The notes: a model not told the origin generated them from the sequence alone. DNA of 64,000 nucleotides from an uncultured Flavobacteriales bacterium (GCA_905479915.1 CAJQOH010000022.1:23102-87101); one strand, 5' to 3'; positions 37,240 to 46,180 are shown, counted from the stretch's first letter. A program made the numbers and translations.

Positions 37240-38121
37240 TTAAGCTTTTGGGTGAGCTTGTTTATGAATGTTTTTTAATTTCTCAATCGTATTGTGTGTG
37301 TAAACTTGAGTGGCAGATAAATTAGCATGCCCCAAAATTTCTTTTATCGAATTTAAATCAGCACCGTTGTTTAACATATGAGTTGCAAATGTATGTCTAA
37401 GAACATGTGGACTTTTTTTGCTAACTGTTGTAATAATACTAAGGTAGTGATTTACTATCCTGTATACAAGCTTTGGGTAGATGTTTTTGCCAACTTTTGT
37501 TAAAAACAAATTGTTTTCGGAAGGTGTTATTTTTTGTCTTTCTATTAAGTAGTTAAAAATACTTTCATTTAAGTTTTTTCCAAAAGGGATAATACGTTCT
37601 TTATTTCTTTTTCCGATTACTTTTATAGTAGAGTTACTGTTATCGATGGAGCTTAGTTTAAGGTTTACTAGTTCTGTTAGTCTTATTCCTGTGGAATAAA
37701 GGAGTTCAAGTATTAACTTATTTCTTATTCCTTCAAAATTATTTTCGTATTCGATTTCGCTAAATAGCTTTGACATTTCATTTTCTCCAACAAAAACAGG
37801 AAGTCTTGTTGATGTTTTTGGAGTAACGACTTTAAGCAGGGGGCTAACTTCTATTTCTTTGTTTTTAAGAAGGTATTTATAGAATGATTTGAGTGTGGAT
37901 ATTTTCCTGTTAATACTTCTTGTTGAGACGCCATCTTCTATTAGTTGAACAATCCAAGATCGGATGATTGAGGAGTTTGCTTCTTTTAAATTTTCTAGTT
38001 CAAAATTTGTAAGAAGGAATTGTTTGAATTGTTCTAGATCTTTTTTGTAAGCTGTAATTGTATGAGGGGAATATCTTTTTTGGTGAGAAAGGTAATCGCA
38101 AAAAGATAAAATATGGGGCAT
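37240..38121 (-). CDS. xerC: XerC/XerD-type tyrosine recombinase
   Basis: Chromosome-dimer resolution recombinase by family and context. An N-terminal SAM-like core-binding domain (FCDYLSHQKRYSPHTITAYK) is followed by the catalytic domain with Arg in STGIRLTELV, HxxR in SPHVLRHTFATHML, His in LGHANLS and the nucleophile Tyr in ATQVYTHN. Length 293 is that of chromosomal Xer proteins. It sits in the rpsU-xerC-hpf-tRNA-tuf neighbourhood common in Bacteroidota, which argues against a mobile integrase. XerC and XerD cannot be told apart here with certainty. Confidence 0.9.
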   Translation of the reverse strand: MPHILSFCDYLSHQKRYSPHTITAYKKDLEQFKQFLLTNFELENLKEANSSIIRSWIVQLIEDGVSTRSINRKISTLKSFYKYLLKNKEIEVSPLLKVVTPKTSTRLPVFVGENEMSKLFSEIEYENNFEGIRNKLILELLYSTGIRLTELVNLKLSSIDNSNSTIKVIGKRNKERIIPFGKNLNESIFNYLIERQKITPSENNLFLTKVGKNIYPKLVYRIVNHYLSIITTVSKKSPHVLRHTFATHMLNNGADLNSIKEILGHANLSATQVYTHNTIEKLKNIHKQAHPKA

Positions 38122-38183
38122 AAAAAAAGTAGTTTATTTTTATAACGAATTGTACATTCTAAAATTATAAAAATAAACTACTT
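38122..38183 (-). terminator. 19-bp-stem terminator of rpsU, touching the xerC start
   Basis: Arms at 38127-38145 and 38165-38183 are perfect 19-nt inverted repeats around a 19-nt loop. On the minus strand the second arm runs into seven T, and the next three bases are the ATG of xerC. This ends rpsU, but leaves no leader for xerC beyond the hairpin. Confidence 0.85.
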
Positions 38184-38207
38184 AATAAAGTAGAAAGTTA
38201 AGAAATA

Positions 38208-38399
38208 TTACTCTTCAGCTTTTCTTAACTTTTCAATATATATTGCTTTTTGCATAGCTTCTCTGTTGATTACAGATGGTCTATCAAACTGCTTTCTTTT
38301 TCTTAATTCTTTAAGTGCTCCAGTTCTTTCGAATTTCTTCTTGTAACGCTTAAGAGCTCTCTCAATGTTTTCTCCTTCTTTGATAGGAATAATAATCAT
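38208..38399 (-). CDS. rpsU: 30S ribosomal protein S21
   Basis: A 63-residue basic protein with the S21 pattern: IIPIKEGENIERALKRYKKK, a KRKQFDRPSV middle and a helical tail. In Bacteroidota S21 is part of the system that hides the anti-Shine-Dalgarno sequence of 16S rRNA, in line with the SD-less leaders here. It has its own full promoter and a strong terminator, so it is a single-gene unit. Confidence 0.95.
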   Translation of the reverse strand: MIIIPIKEGENIERALKRYKKKFERTGALKELRKRKQFDRPSVINREAMQKAIYIEKLRKAEE

Positions 38400-38430
38400 C
38401 TTCTTACTTTTTAAATTTATTTAAGGGCTG

Positions 38431-38460
38431 CAAATTTAGAGATTTAATTTACAATACCAA
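38431..38460 (-). promoter_or_regulatory. Full Bacteroidota promoter for rpsU
   Basis: On the minus strand TTG (38460-38458), a 19-nt spacer and TAAATTTG (38438-38431) match the consensus exactly, 31 bp before the rpsU ATG and just behind the stop codon of the preceding gene. Confidence 0.85.
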
Positions 38461-38463
38461 CTA

Positions 38464-39603
38464 TTACTTTAATATTTCTCTGGAAATAACTAATTTTTGT
38501 ATTTCAGATGTTCCTTCTCCAATTGTACACAGTTTAGAATCTCTATAGTACTTTTCAGCAGGAAACTCTTTGGTATATCCGTAACCACCAAATATCTGAA
38601 CAGCTTCAGTAGATACTCTTACAGCAACTTCTGAAGAATAATATTTAGCCATGGCTGACACCTTAGTTAAATCTTCTTTTCTGTCCTTAAGATCGGCAGA
38701 TTCAAAAATTAATAATTCAGCAGCTTCAATTTCCGTAGCCATATCTGCTAACTTAAAAGCAATGGCTTGAAAATTGGCTATTGGTTGATTGAACTGTTCT
38801 CTTTCTTTAGAATATTTTAAAGCAGCCTCATATGCTCCTTTAGCAATACCTAAACCTAATGAAGCAATAGAGATTCTCCCTCCATCTAAAATCTTCATAG
38901 CTTGAACAAAACCTTCTCCAACTTCTCCAAGAATATTATCTTTATGAACCTTACAGTTATCAAAAACTAGCTCAGCAGTTTCTGATGCGCGCATTCCTAA
39001 TTTATCCTCTTTTTTTCCTGATGTAAATCCTTCAGTTCCTTTTTCAATAACAAAAGCTGTCATTCCATGAGAATCTCCTTTTTCTCCAGTACGAACAATA
39101 ACAACAGCAACATTTCCAGAAATAGCGTGAGTAATAAAGTTTTTGGCTCCATTAATTATCCAATAATCGCCATCTGGTTTTGCGGTTGTATTCATTCCTC
39201 CAGCATCAGAACCTGTATTGTGTTCTGTTAATCCCCAGGCACCAATCCATTCTGCAGTAGCTAATTTAGGTAACCATTTTTTCTTTTGTTCTTCATTACC
39301 AAACATTAAAATATGATTTGTACATAAAGAATTATGAGCAGCAACAGATAAACCTATTGAACCACATATTTTAGAGATTTCAGAAACTACAGTTACATAT
39401 TCATTGTAAGACATCCCAGAACCACCATATTCTTCAGGAACCACACAGCCCATTAAACCAAGTTCTCCTAATTGTTTAAATACGTGTACAGGAAACTCTT
39501 GAGATTCATCCCACTTCATCATGTCAGGACGTATGTTCTTTTCTCCAAAGTCTTTAATCATGCCAGCAATCATTTGCTGATTTTCTGTTAATCCAAAATC
39601 CAT
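38464..39603 (-). CDS. Acyl-CoA dehydrogenase
   Basis: FAD enzyme that oxidises acyl-CoA to enoyl-CoA. It has the three-domain ACAD pattern: MDFGLTENQQMIAGMIKDF, GAWGLTEHNTGSDAGGM at the FAD/substrate region, GGRISIASLGLGIAKGAYE and the C-terminal VQIFGGYGYTKEFP. The likely catalytic Glu is in IGEGTSEIQK. Length 379 is that of short/branched-chain members; the substrate is not determinable. It follows apt by 10 bp. A paralogue is encoded at 45015. Confidence 0.93.
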   Translation of the reverse strand: MDFGLTENQQMIAGMIKDFGEKNIRPDMMKWDESQEFPVHVFKQLGELGLMGCVVPEEYGGSGMSYNEYVTVVSEISKICGSIGLSVAAHNSLCTNHILMFGNEEQKKKWLPKLATAEWIGAWGLTEHNTGSDAGGMNTTAKPDGDYWIINGAKNFITHAISGNVAVVIVRTGEKGDSHGMTAFVIEKGTEGFTSGKKEDKLGMRASETAELVFDNCKVHKDNILGEVGEGFVQAMKILDGGRISIASLGLGIAKGAYEAALKYSKEREQFNQPIANFQAIAFKLADMATEIEAAELLIFESADLKDRKEDLTKVSAMAKYYSSEVAVRVSTEAVQIFGGYGYTKEFPAEKYYRDSKLCTIGEGTSEIQKLVISREILK

Positions 39604-39613
39604 AGTTTGTTTT

Positions 39614-40141
39614 TTAATAGCTGACCAAATTAAATATATTTTCTGAATATTTTTTCAATATTTCAGAACCGTTTAAAAATGTTAGGTCTACAACAAAAGA
39701 AAATCCAGCAACATTTCCATTTTGCATTTTTATTAATTCTGCTGCAGCTCCTGCAGTTCCACCTGTAGCTAATAAATCATCATGGATAAGAACATTCCAA
39801 TTTTCTTTTATTTCATCTTGGTGCATTTCAATTTCTGCAGATCCATATTCTAAATCATAACTGTAAGAAATTGTTTTGTAAGGGAGTTTCCCTTTTTTTC
39901 TAATAGGAATAAAAGGAATATCTAATTTGTTAGCTAGCATAATCCCAAACCAAAAACCTCTACTTTCTATACCAACTATGGCATCTAAATTAAGTGCCTT
40001 AGTTTGGTTAACCATTTCATCTATTAAATCTCTAGTTAATTGAGGATCTAATAAAATAGGCGTGATGTCTTTAAATATAATTCCTGGTTTAGGAAAGTCG
40101 GGGATGTCTCTTATTACATCCTTTAGTCTAGTGCTTATCAT
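39614..40141 (-). CDS. apt: Adenine phosphoribosyltransferase
   Basis: Salvages adenine with PRPP to AMP. The PRPP-binding loop is VLIHDDLLATGGTAGAA, preceded by IVGIESRGFWFG and IPIRKKGKLPYKT, all typical of Apt. The N-terminus MISTRLKDVIRDIPDFPKPGI matches family starts. Length 175. Lies in a minus-strand group between a methyltransferase gene (54-bp gap) and the acyl-CoA dehydrogenase. Confidence 0.95.
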   Translation of the reverse strand: MISTRLKDVIRDIPDFPKPGIIFKDITPILLDPQLTRDLIDEMVNQTKALNLDAIVGIESRGFWFGIMLANKLDIPFIPIRKKGKLPYKTISYSYDLEYGSAEIEMHQDEIKENWNVLIHDDLLATGGTAGAAAELIKMQNGNVAGFSFVVDLTFLNGSEILKKYSENIFNLVSY

Positions 40142-40195
40142 AATAATTAATTTGAGTGCAAGTTTAAGATTAAAAAAAAAGGTAAAAAAATGACT

Positions 40196-41038
40196 TTAGT
40201 ATACTCTAGTCAGTTCTCCATATTCTAATGTTTTTCCTGTTGTAGTTTTTAGAGAAAGTTTACTGACTTCTATTTTTTTATTCGGGAAATAACTTTTAAT
40301 AATACCGAATATTTTATCTTCTTTTAATTTAGGAGAATAGGTGTTGATAATGAGAAAACCTTTATGGCTTAAAAGTTCGCTAGCAATTTTTACCAGTTCT
40401 GGGAATTTAGTTTCTATTTTCCAACGTTCCTTTTTTGCACCTAATCCAAAAGCAGGAGGGTCCATAATAATACCATCATATTTTTTTCCTCGTTTAACCT
40501 CTTTGGTAGCAAACTTTAACGCATCATCAAATACCCAATGAATATTTTCTTGGTTAGAACTTTCCATATTTTCTTTACTCCAGGTAATTACTTGTTTTAC
40601 TGAGTCGCAATGAAAAACATCTGCTTTATTCGAGTTTGCAATTAATGATGCTCCACCTGTGTAAGCAAAAAGATTAAGAAATTTTTCATTTGGTTTGATA
40701 TTGGATTTGATAAAATCCCAATTGGTTTGTTGTTCTGGGAAAATTCCTAAATGTTTAAATTGAGTTAACCGTAAATTAAATACACAATTTTTATAACTGA
40801 TTTGCCATTCTTTTGGAGTGTTTTGTTTGAGCGTCTTCCATGTTCCTTTGCTGCTTGTTTCTTCAATAAACTCAAAATGTGCTTGTTGTTTCCACTCCTT
40901 AAGTGATTTAATAGGAGAGAAGTAGGCATTCCGATCCGGACGAATAGTGATAATATTTCCCCAACGTTCTAATTTTTTATCATTTCCTGCGTCAATTAGT
41001 TCATAATCTGACCAATGACTACTGTAAATTCTTTTCAT
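40196..41038 (-). CDS. Class I SAM-dependent methyltransferase, RlmI/RlmK-like
   Basis: The SAM-binding motif FLNLFAYTGGASLIAN and the catalytic-type loop MDPPAFGLGAKKERW place it with the rRNA m5C/m2G methyltransferase group (RlmI, RlmK). At 280 residues it lacks the N-terminal PUA domain of RlmI. The N-terminus (SSHWSDYELIDAGNDKKLERWG) is conserved in Bacteroidota versions. The target is unknown, probably rRNA. Its ATG overlaps the stop of the HhH gene by one base (TAATG). Confidence 0.85.
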   Translation of the reverse strand: MKRIYSSHWSDYELIDAGNDKKLERWGNIITIRPDRNAYFSPIKSLKEWKQQAHFEFIEETSSKGTWKTLKQNTPKEWQISYKNCVFNLRLTQFKHLGIFPEQQTNWDFIKSNIKPNEKFLNLFAYTGGASLIANSNKADVFHCDSVKQVITWSKENMESSNQENIHWVFDDALKFATKEVKRGKKYDGIIMDPPAFGLGAKKERWKIETKFPELVKIASELLSHKGFLIINTYSPKLKEDKIFGIIKSYFPNKKIEVSKLSLKTTTGKTLEYGELTRVY

Positions 41039-42111
41039 TACTCAAGTATTAAGTAGGGTGTAATTTTCAGATACGTTTCTTTGTTAATAAGGTGTATCTT
41101 TTTAATGCTCTCTATTTTTTTATAATTGCCATTTGCTTTACGGTACTTATAAATGGCATTAGCTGTTTTCCAATCAATATATGGATGAGATTGTAACTGT
41201 GAAGCTGAAGAAGTATTGATGTTTATTTTTTTTGGTTCATATTCTCCAATTATAACTTGATGAATTAATCCATTATAGGTTTCATCTGTCATATTCCAAA
41301 CTTCTTTTAATTGTTCTTTTGAATTGAATCCTCCAATTTTATCTCTATGTTTTATGATAATATCAGCATACTTTTCTGAATAGATTCCTTTGAGTTCTGT
41401 TAATTCTTTTTTGTTAGCATTGTTGATGTCTATTTTGATTGAATATTCTTTTTCATGCTTAACTAATGTTTCTGGAAGCAATATGTAAGGTTCTAATTTA
41501 TGATATTCTGCTTCTACCAACCCATATATCTTTTTAACATCAGATTTAGATTTCCACTTCCCTCCTTTAGATTTGTAATTGAAAATGGTTTTAACCTGCC
41601 AATCTTTAAACCCTAGTAATTTCCATTCTTCTTTAGAAATAGTGTTTGGGTCAAAATCGAAATAGTTGATTGACTCTTCATTTGAATAAAGTTTGTCCTT
41701 TTTTTTAATGATTTCAGGTAAAAGAATAAAAGGTTTTAATTGGTTAAAATGAGATTCTTCTAGACCATAAATTTTAGAAACATCATTTTTTATTTTCCAG
41801 TTTCCTCCTTTAGATTTATAATTATTGATGGCTTTAATTTGCCAGTCTTTAAATCCTAATTGCTTCCATTCTATATCAGAAATAATGTTTGGATTAAACT
41901 TAAAAAACTGAGTAGTCAAATTGTTTGTTGCGTAACTACTTTTTTCAAATTCATTAATTTCATTTTCAAATTCAGAAAAATCTGTTTTATTTTCTTTTTT
42001 TAATAAATCAACTGAAAAGTTAGCAAGAATTAAGCTAATGATAATCAATAATAAAACTACGGTCCCTCTTTTTTCCCCTCGAGTAAAAGAAAAGTAGGTA
42101 TTAATATTCAT
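41038..42111 (-). CDS. Membrane-anchored helix-hairpin-helix protein with tandem repeat
   Basis: One N-terminal membrane segment (about residues 17-35) precedes four helix-hairpin-helix-like units. Units 1 (about 70-133) and 2 (about 151-214) are near-identical copies (shared LGFKDWQ, NYKSKGG, KIYGL, ILLPE). Units 3 and 4 are ComEA-like (DINNANKKELTELKGI, NINTSSASQLQSHPYI). ComEA-type domains bind DNA without sequence preference, often in uptake; here the protein faces the periplasm or the surface by topology. No other competence gene is adjacent. It is 9 bp downstream of the symporter gene. Confidence 0.82.
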   Translation of the reverse strand: MNINTYFSFTRGEKRGTVVLLLIIISLILANFSVDLLKKENKTDFSEFENEINEFEKSSYATNNLTTQFFKFNPNIISDIEWKQLGFKDWQIKAINNYKSKGGNWKIKNDVSKIYGLEESHFNQLKPFILLPEIIKKKDKLYSNEESINYFDFDPNTISKEEWKLLGFKDWQVKTIFNYKSKGGKWKSKSDVKKIYGLVEAEYHKLEPYILLPETLVKHEKEYSIKIDINNANKKELTELKGIYSEKYADIIIKHRDKIGGFNSKEQLKEVWNMTDETYNGLIHQVIIGEYEPKKININTSSASQLQSHPYIDWKTANAIYKYRKANGNYKKIESIKKIHLINKETYLKITPYLILE

Positions 42112-42120
42112 TCAAGCTTA

Positions 42121-43731
42121 TTATTTAGCAGCTTTAAATGCTTTGATTTTATCTTGGTAAGTTTTTAATTCTTCTCTTACTTTAGGAGATAGAAGGATTA
42201 AACCAATTACGTTAGGGAATACCATTGCAAAAATCATTGCATCAGAAAAGTCGATAACAGCTCCTAAACTAATAGATGAACCTATAACTATGAATAATAA
42301 GAATATCACTTTATAAACAATGTCACTGGCTTTTCCTTTTCCAAATAAATATTTCCAAGCTTGTAATCCATAATAACTCCAAGATAACATGGTAGAAATA
42401 GCGAACAATACTGCGGCAAACATTAAGATCCAAGAAGATCCAGGAATGGCAAGATCAAAAGCAGATCCAGTTAATTCAATTCCTCCAACTGTAGATTCTC
42501 CATAGTTAATGAATCCTCCTTCAATGTTTGTAATGATAAGAACTAGAGCAGTCATTGTACAGATTAAAACGGTATCAATAAGAGGTTCTAAAAGTGCAAC
42601 AATACCTTCACTAGCAGGGTATTTTGTTTTTACTGCAGAGTGAGCAATTGCTGCAGAACCTACACCAGCTTCATTAGAGAAAGCAGCTCTTTGAAAACCA
42701 ACAATTAATACACCTATAATACCTCCTAATGCAGCATTTGAACTAAATGCACCACTAAAAATTAACCCGAATGCTTCAGGGATAAGAGTTACATTCATGA
42801 AGATGATTATTAATGCTGTACCTACATAGATAGCAGCCATAAATGGAACAACTTTTTCTGTTACAGAACCAATTCTTTTAATACCTCCGATAATTACGAT
42901 ACCAACTATAGCGGCCATAATTATTCCAATAATTGCTCCAGAAGCTCCACTTTCAATTCCTAATTTTCCAATTAATTGAGCAGCAGCTTGGTTGGCTTGG
43001 AACATGTTTCCTCCACCAAAAGAACCTCCTACACACATGATAGCAAAAAAGATAGCAAGGGCTTTTCCAACTCCACCCATGCCCATTTCTTTTAATCCTT
43101 TAGATAGGTAGTACATTGGACCTCCGTGTACAGTACCATCTTCATCAACTTCTCTATATTTAACACCTAAAGTACATTCCACAAATTTTGATGCCATACC
43201 TAGAAACCCTGCTAATATCATCCAAAATGTAGCTCCTGGTCCACCAATAGAAACGGCAACAGCAACACCTGCAATATTTCCTAATCCAACTGTAGCAGAT
43301 AACGCTGCAGTTAATGCTTGGAAGTGTGATACCTCTCCTTCAGCTCCTTCAACTTTTACAGTTTCTTTAATGTCTCCGCCTGGAGTAGGGTCTCCGTGAG
43401 CAACATCAGAGCCATGATGATCCAATTCATCATAATCTCCTTTTACAACATTTACCGCTGTTTTTATCAATGTGAAGTTTGCAAATTTAAAATAGACCGT
43501 AAAAAATAAAGCTCCACCAATAAGAACAAAAAGAACAATTGGTACAGTGCTTCCACCAATGTTAACAGAATAAAAGATAACACTTCCAACAGCATCAGCA
43601 ATTGGTCTAAATGCAGCATCAATTTTTTGATCAATACTTAATTCAACAGCTTCTGCAGTATCTTGAGCAAAAGTGATGAATGGAATAAGAAATGAAAATA
43701 GAGTTAAAAGAATTGATTTTATTTTAAGCAT
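42121..43731 (-). CDS. Sodium:alanine symporter (AGCS family)
   Basis: Inner-membrane Na+-coupled amino-acid carrier with about ten or more membrane helices. Family motifs include ALSATVGLGNIAGVAVAV, GGPGATFWMILAGFLGMASKF, GGPMYYLSKGLK and the conserved FQRAAFSNEAGVGSAAIAHS. It is longer than E. coli-type members because of an N-terminal signal-like segment (ending FITFAQ) and a charged loop with GDYDELDHHGSDVAHGDPTP at about 95-115, both unusual outside Bacteroidota. Likely substrates are alanine or glycine. Confidence 0.93.
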   Translation of the reverse strand: MLKIKSILLTLFSFLIPFITFAQDTAEAVELSIDQKIDAAFRPIADAVGSVIFYSVNIGGSTVPIVLFVLIGGALFFTVYFKFANFTLIKTAVNVVKGDYDELDHHGSDVAHGDPTPGGDIKETVKVEGAEGEVSHFQALTAALSATVGLGNIAGVAVAVSIGGPGATFWMILAGFLGMASKFVECTLGVKYREVDEDGTVHGGPMYYLSKGLKEMGMGGVGKALAIFFAIMCVGGSFGGGNMFQANQAAAQLIGKLGIESGASGAIIGIIMAAIVGIVIIGGIKRIGSVTEKVVPFMAAIYVGTALIIIFMNVTLIPEAFGLIFSGAFSSNAALGGIIGVLIVGFQRAAFSNEAGVGSAAIAHSAVKTKYPASEGIVALLEPLIDTVLICTMTALVLIITNIEGGFINYGESTVGGIELTGSAFDLAIPGSSWILMFAAVLFAISTMLSWSYYGLQAWKYLFGKGKASDIVYKVIFLLFIVIGSSISLGAVIDFSDAMIFAMVFPNVIGLILLSPKVREELKTYQDKIKAFKAAK

Positions 43732-43765
43732 AACGTTGGAATAATTTTTATCGATAATTAAGCAT

Positions 43766-43773
43766 CAAATGTA
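43766..43773 (-). promoter_or_regulatory. Bacteroidota -7 element for the symporter gene
   Basis: TACATTTG on the minus strand lies 34 bp before the symporter ATG. No TTG is found at exactly -33, so this is a partial match. Confidence 0.5.
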
Positions 43774-43803
43774 GCTAATCTTTTTGTTTTTATCTAAACA
43801 AAA

Positions 43804-44871
43804 TTAAAAAGCCTGATAGATGCAGCCTCCAATATTATTTTGAGTTGCACCTGTAACAGATTGTAAACAATTGCTTTTTTTTCTTAATCTGAGAACTCCT
43901 AAAAATGCAAAAATTAAAGCTTCTTTAAAATCTATAATTTGTTCGGATGGAATAATTATGTCGTTATTGGTATTTGCTTCTATTCTTTCAGCTAAAAAGG
44001 AATTGAAAGTTCCACCACCAGTTAAAAGTATTTTTTTATTGTTTGATGCAATGGTGTTTGAAATTTGAATAGCAATATGCTCAATAAATGTTCTTAGTTT
44101 ATCTTCAACCGAAATGTGGCAAGCATTGATAATTGGAAAAACGGTAGCTTCAATTTGTTCAATTCCTAAAGATTTGGGATGTGATAGTTTGTAAAAGCCT
44201 AATTGATTCAGTTGTTTTAATAAATCGGAGTTAACTTTTCCTGTTTTTGCCAAGTCACCGTTTTTATCGTATGCTCTTCCAAGCTCTTGAGCTAATTTGT
44301 TCATTACAATATTAACCGGACAAATATCAAAAGCTATTCTTTGTTTGTTTTCTAAGAATGAAATATTTGCTATACCCCCTAAATTAATACAGTAATCATA
44401 ATTTGAAAATAAGTTTTCATCGCCTATAGGAACTAAGGGTGCTCCTTGTCCATGAAGTGCTACATCAGTACTTCTAAAATCGCAAATAACGGGAAGCTTT
44501 GTGCTGGCAGAAATATTAGCTCCATTACCAATTTGGGTAGTTAAATTTATTTCTGTTTGATGAAAAACGGTATGCCCATGAGAAGCTATACCATCAATAT
44601 TTTTAATAGATATATTGTTTTTTTTAACGAATTCAGAAACAGAGGTTCCGATGAAATTTCCAAATTCATTATTGAGTTTCATTAATTCTAACCCGCTTAG
44701 CTGTGTACTATTTGCTAATTTTTTATAGAGTTGACTTGGAAATGAAATTGTTGCTGCGTAATTAATTTTAAATGACCATTTGTTGTCTACTAATTCAAAA
44801 GTACAATGAGCAATATCTAAACCATCCAGTGATGTTCCAGACATCGTTCCAATAACATTATAACGACTCAT
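43804..44871 (-). CDS. anmK: Anhydro-N-acetylmuramic acid kinase
   Basis: Phosphorylates and opens anhydroMurNAc during cell-wall recycling, giving MurNAc-6-phosphate. The N-terminal IGTMSGTSLDGLDIAH is the ATP-binding signature, with SHGHTVFHQ, DFRSTDVALHGQGAPLVPIGD (catalytic Asp region) and NLGGIANISFL. Length 355 is typical. It is transcribed divergently from the acyl-CoA dehydrogenase at 45015. Confidence 0.95.
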   Translation of the reverse strand: MSRYNVIGTMSGTSLDGLDIAHCTFELVDNKWSFKINYAATISFPSQLYKKLANSTQLSGLELMKLNNEFGNFIGTSVSEFVKKNNISIKNIDGIASHGHTVFHQTEINLTTQIGNGANISASTKLPVICDFRSTDVALHGQGAPLVPIGDENLFSNYDYCINLGGIANISFLENKQRIAFDICPVNIVMNKLAQELGRAYDKNGDLAKTGKVNSDLLKQLNQLGFYKLSHPKSLGIEQIEATVFPIINACHISVEDKLRTFIEHIAIQISNTIASNNKKILLTGGGTFNSFLAERIEANTNNDIIIPSEQIIDFKEALIFAFLGVLRLRKKSNCLQSVTGATQNNIGGCIYQAF

Positions 44872-44876
44872 TTCTT

Positions 44877-44906
44877 TTGAAAATTTGATTTAAAAAATTA
44901 CATTTG
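44877..44906 (+). promoter_or_regulatory. Full Bacteroidota promoter for acyl-CoA dehydrogenase
   Basis: TTG (44877-44879), a 19-nt spacer and TACATTTG (44899-44906) match the consensus exactly. This predicts a start near 44912 and a leader of about 100 nt before the ATG at 45015. It begins just inside the upstream region of anmK. Confidence 0.75.
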
Positions 44907-44915
44907 TTCTCCTTT

Positions 44916-44923
44916 CAAAAATA
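44916..44923 (-). promoter_or_regulatory. Bacteroidota -7 element for anmK
   Basis: TATTTTTG on the minus strand lies 44 bp before the anmK ATG. No TTG at -33. It lies on the predicted start site of the plus-strand promoter next to it, so the two would interfere. Confidence 0.45.
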
Positions 44924-45014
44924 TAACAATCAATGATTGTATATATTAATTGGGAAACTTTATTTCGTGTTTTAAAGTGCACGAATTTTAATTGGTACTA
45001 AAATAAACAAACCT

Positions 45015-46157
45015 ATGAATATAGAATTAACAGAAGAACATTTAGCGGTTAGAGATGCTGCAAGAGATTTTGCTCAGAATGTATTAAAACCAGGTGTAAT
45101 TGAAAGAGATGAAGAACAGCGATTTCCTACAGAAGAAGTAAAGCAATTAGGGGAGTTAGGTTTTTTAGGAATGATGGTTTCTCCAGAGTACGGTGGAGGT
45201 GGTATGGATACTGTTTCTTATGTATTGGCAATGGAAGAGATTTCTAAAGTTGATGCTTCAACTTCTGTTGTAATGTCTGTTAATAATTCGTTGTATTGTT
45301 GGGGTATTGAAAAGCATGGTACAGAAGAGCAAAAACAAAAATATTTAGTTCCGTGTGCTAAAGGAGAAAAAATTGGAGCGTTTTGTTTGTCTGAGCCAGA
45401 AGCCGGATCTGATGCAACTTCTCAACAAACTACTGCAATTGATATGGGTGACCATTATTTATTGAATGGAACAAAAAATTGGATTACAAGTGGTGGAACT
45501 TCAAGTTACTGTATTGTAATTGCTCAAACAGATAAAGAGAAAGGACATAGAGGTATTAACGCTTTTATCGTTGAAAAAGGCTGGGAAGGTTTTGTTGTTG
45601 GTGAAAAGGAAAATAAATTAGGAATTAGAGCTTCTGATACACACACTTTATTATTTAATGATGTAAAAGTTCCTAAAGAAAATAGGATAGGAGAGGATGG
45701 TTTTGGATTTAAATTTGCGATGCAGATTTTATCTGGAGGGAGAATAGGTATTGCTTCTCAAGCATTAGGTATAGCTTCTGGTGCATATGAATTGGCTTTG
45801 GCTTACTCGAAAGAAAGAGAAGCTTTTGGAAAGCCTATATCTAAACATCAAGCAATTGCTTTTAAATTGGCTGATATGGCTACTGAGATTGAAGCTTCAA
45901 GGTTATTATGCTTAAAAGCTGCTTGGTTAAAAGACACTAAACAAAACTTTGATAAGGAAGGAGCTATGGCTAAAGTGTTTGCTTCTAAAACAGCAATGGA
46001 TGTTTCAACTGAGGCAGTTCAAGTTCATGGTGGTTATGGATTTGTAAAAGAATATCATGTTGAGCGTTTAATGCGTGATGCAAAAATTACTCAGATTTAT
46101 GAAGGTACCAGTGAAATTCAAAAAATTGTGATTTCAAGATCGGTATTAAAAGATTAA
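45015..46157 (+). CDS. Acyl-CoA dehydrogenase
   Basis: Second ACAD of the window, 380 residues: MNIELTEEHLAVRDAARDFA, EEISKVDASTSVVMSVNNS, GAFCLSEPEAGSDATSQQT, and QVHGGYGFVKEYHVERLMRD. The catalytic Glu is in IYEGTSEIQKIV, as in short-chain butyryl-CoA-type enzymes. It shares length and motif layout with the minus-strand copy at 38464 but differs enough to suggest a different substrate. Single-gene unit with own promoter and terminator. Confidence 0.94.
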   Translation: MNIELTEEHLAVRDAARDFAQNVLKPGVIERDEEQRFPTEEVKQLGELGFLGMMVSPEYGGGGMDTVSYVLAMEEISKVDASTSVVMSVNNSLYCWGIEKHGTEEQKQKYLVPCAKGEKIGAFCLSEPEAGSDATSQQTTAIDMGDHYLLNGTKNWITSGGTSSYCIVIAQTDKEKGHRGINAFIVEKGWEGFVVGEKENKLGIRASDTHTLLFNDVKVPKENRIGEDGFGFKFAMQILSGGRIGIASQALGIASGAYELALAYSKEREAFGKPISKHQAIAFKLADMATEIEASRLLCLKAAWLKDTKQNFDKEGAMAKVFASKTAMDVSTEAVQVHGGYGFVKEYHVERLMRDAKITQIYEGTSEIQKIVISRSVLKD

Positions 46158-46180
46158 CTTATTTATAAGTTCTTAAAATG

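Noticed and set aside
37240..38121. Tyrosine recombinase as sign of an integrated element next to tRNAs
   Set aside because: Length, sequence and the rpsU-xerC-hpf context fit the chromosomal Xer recombinase; no att sites or cargo genes around it.
38464..46157. Two acyl-CoA dehydrogenases as a recent segmental duplication
   Set aside because: They share only family-level motifs and lie on opposite strands with unrelated neighbours, so they are old paralogues.
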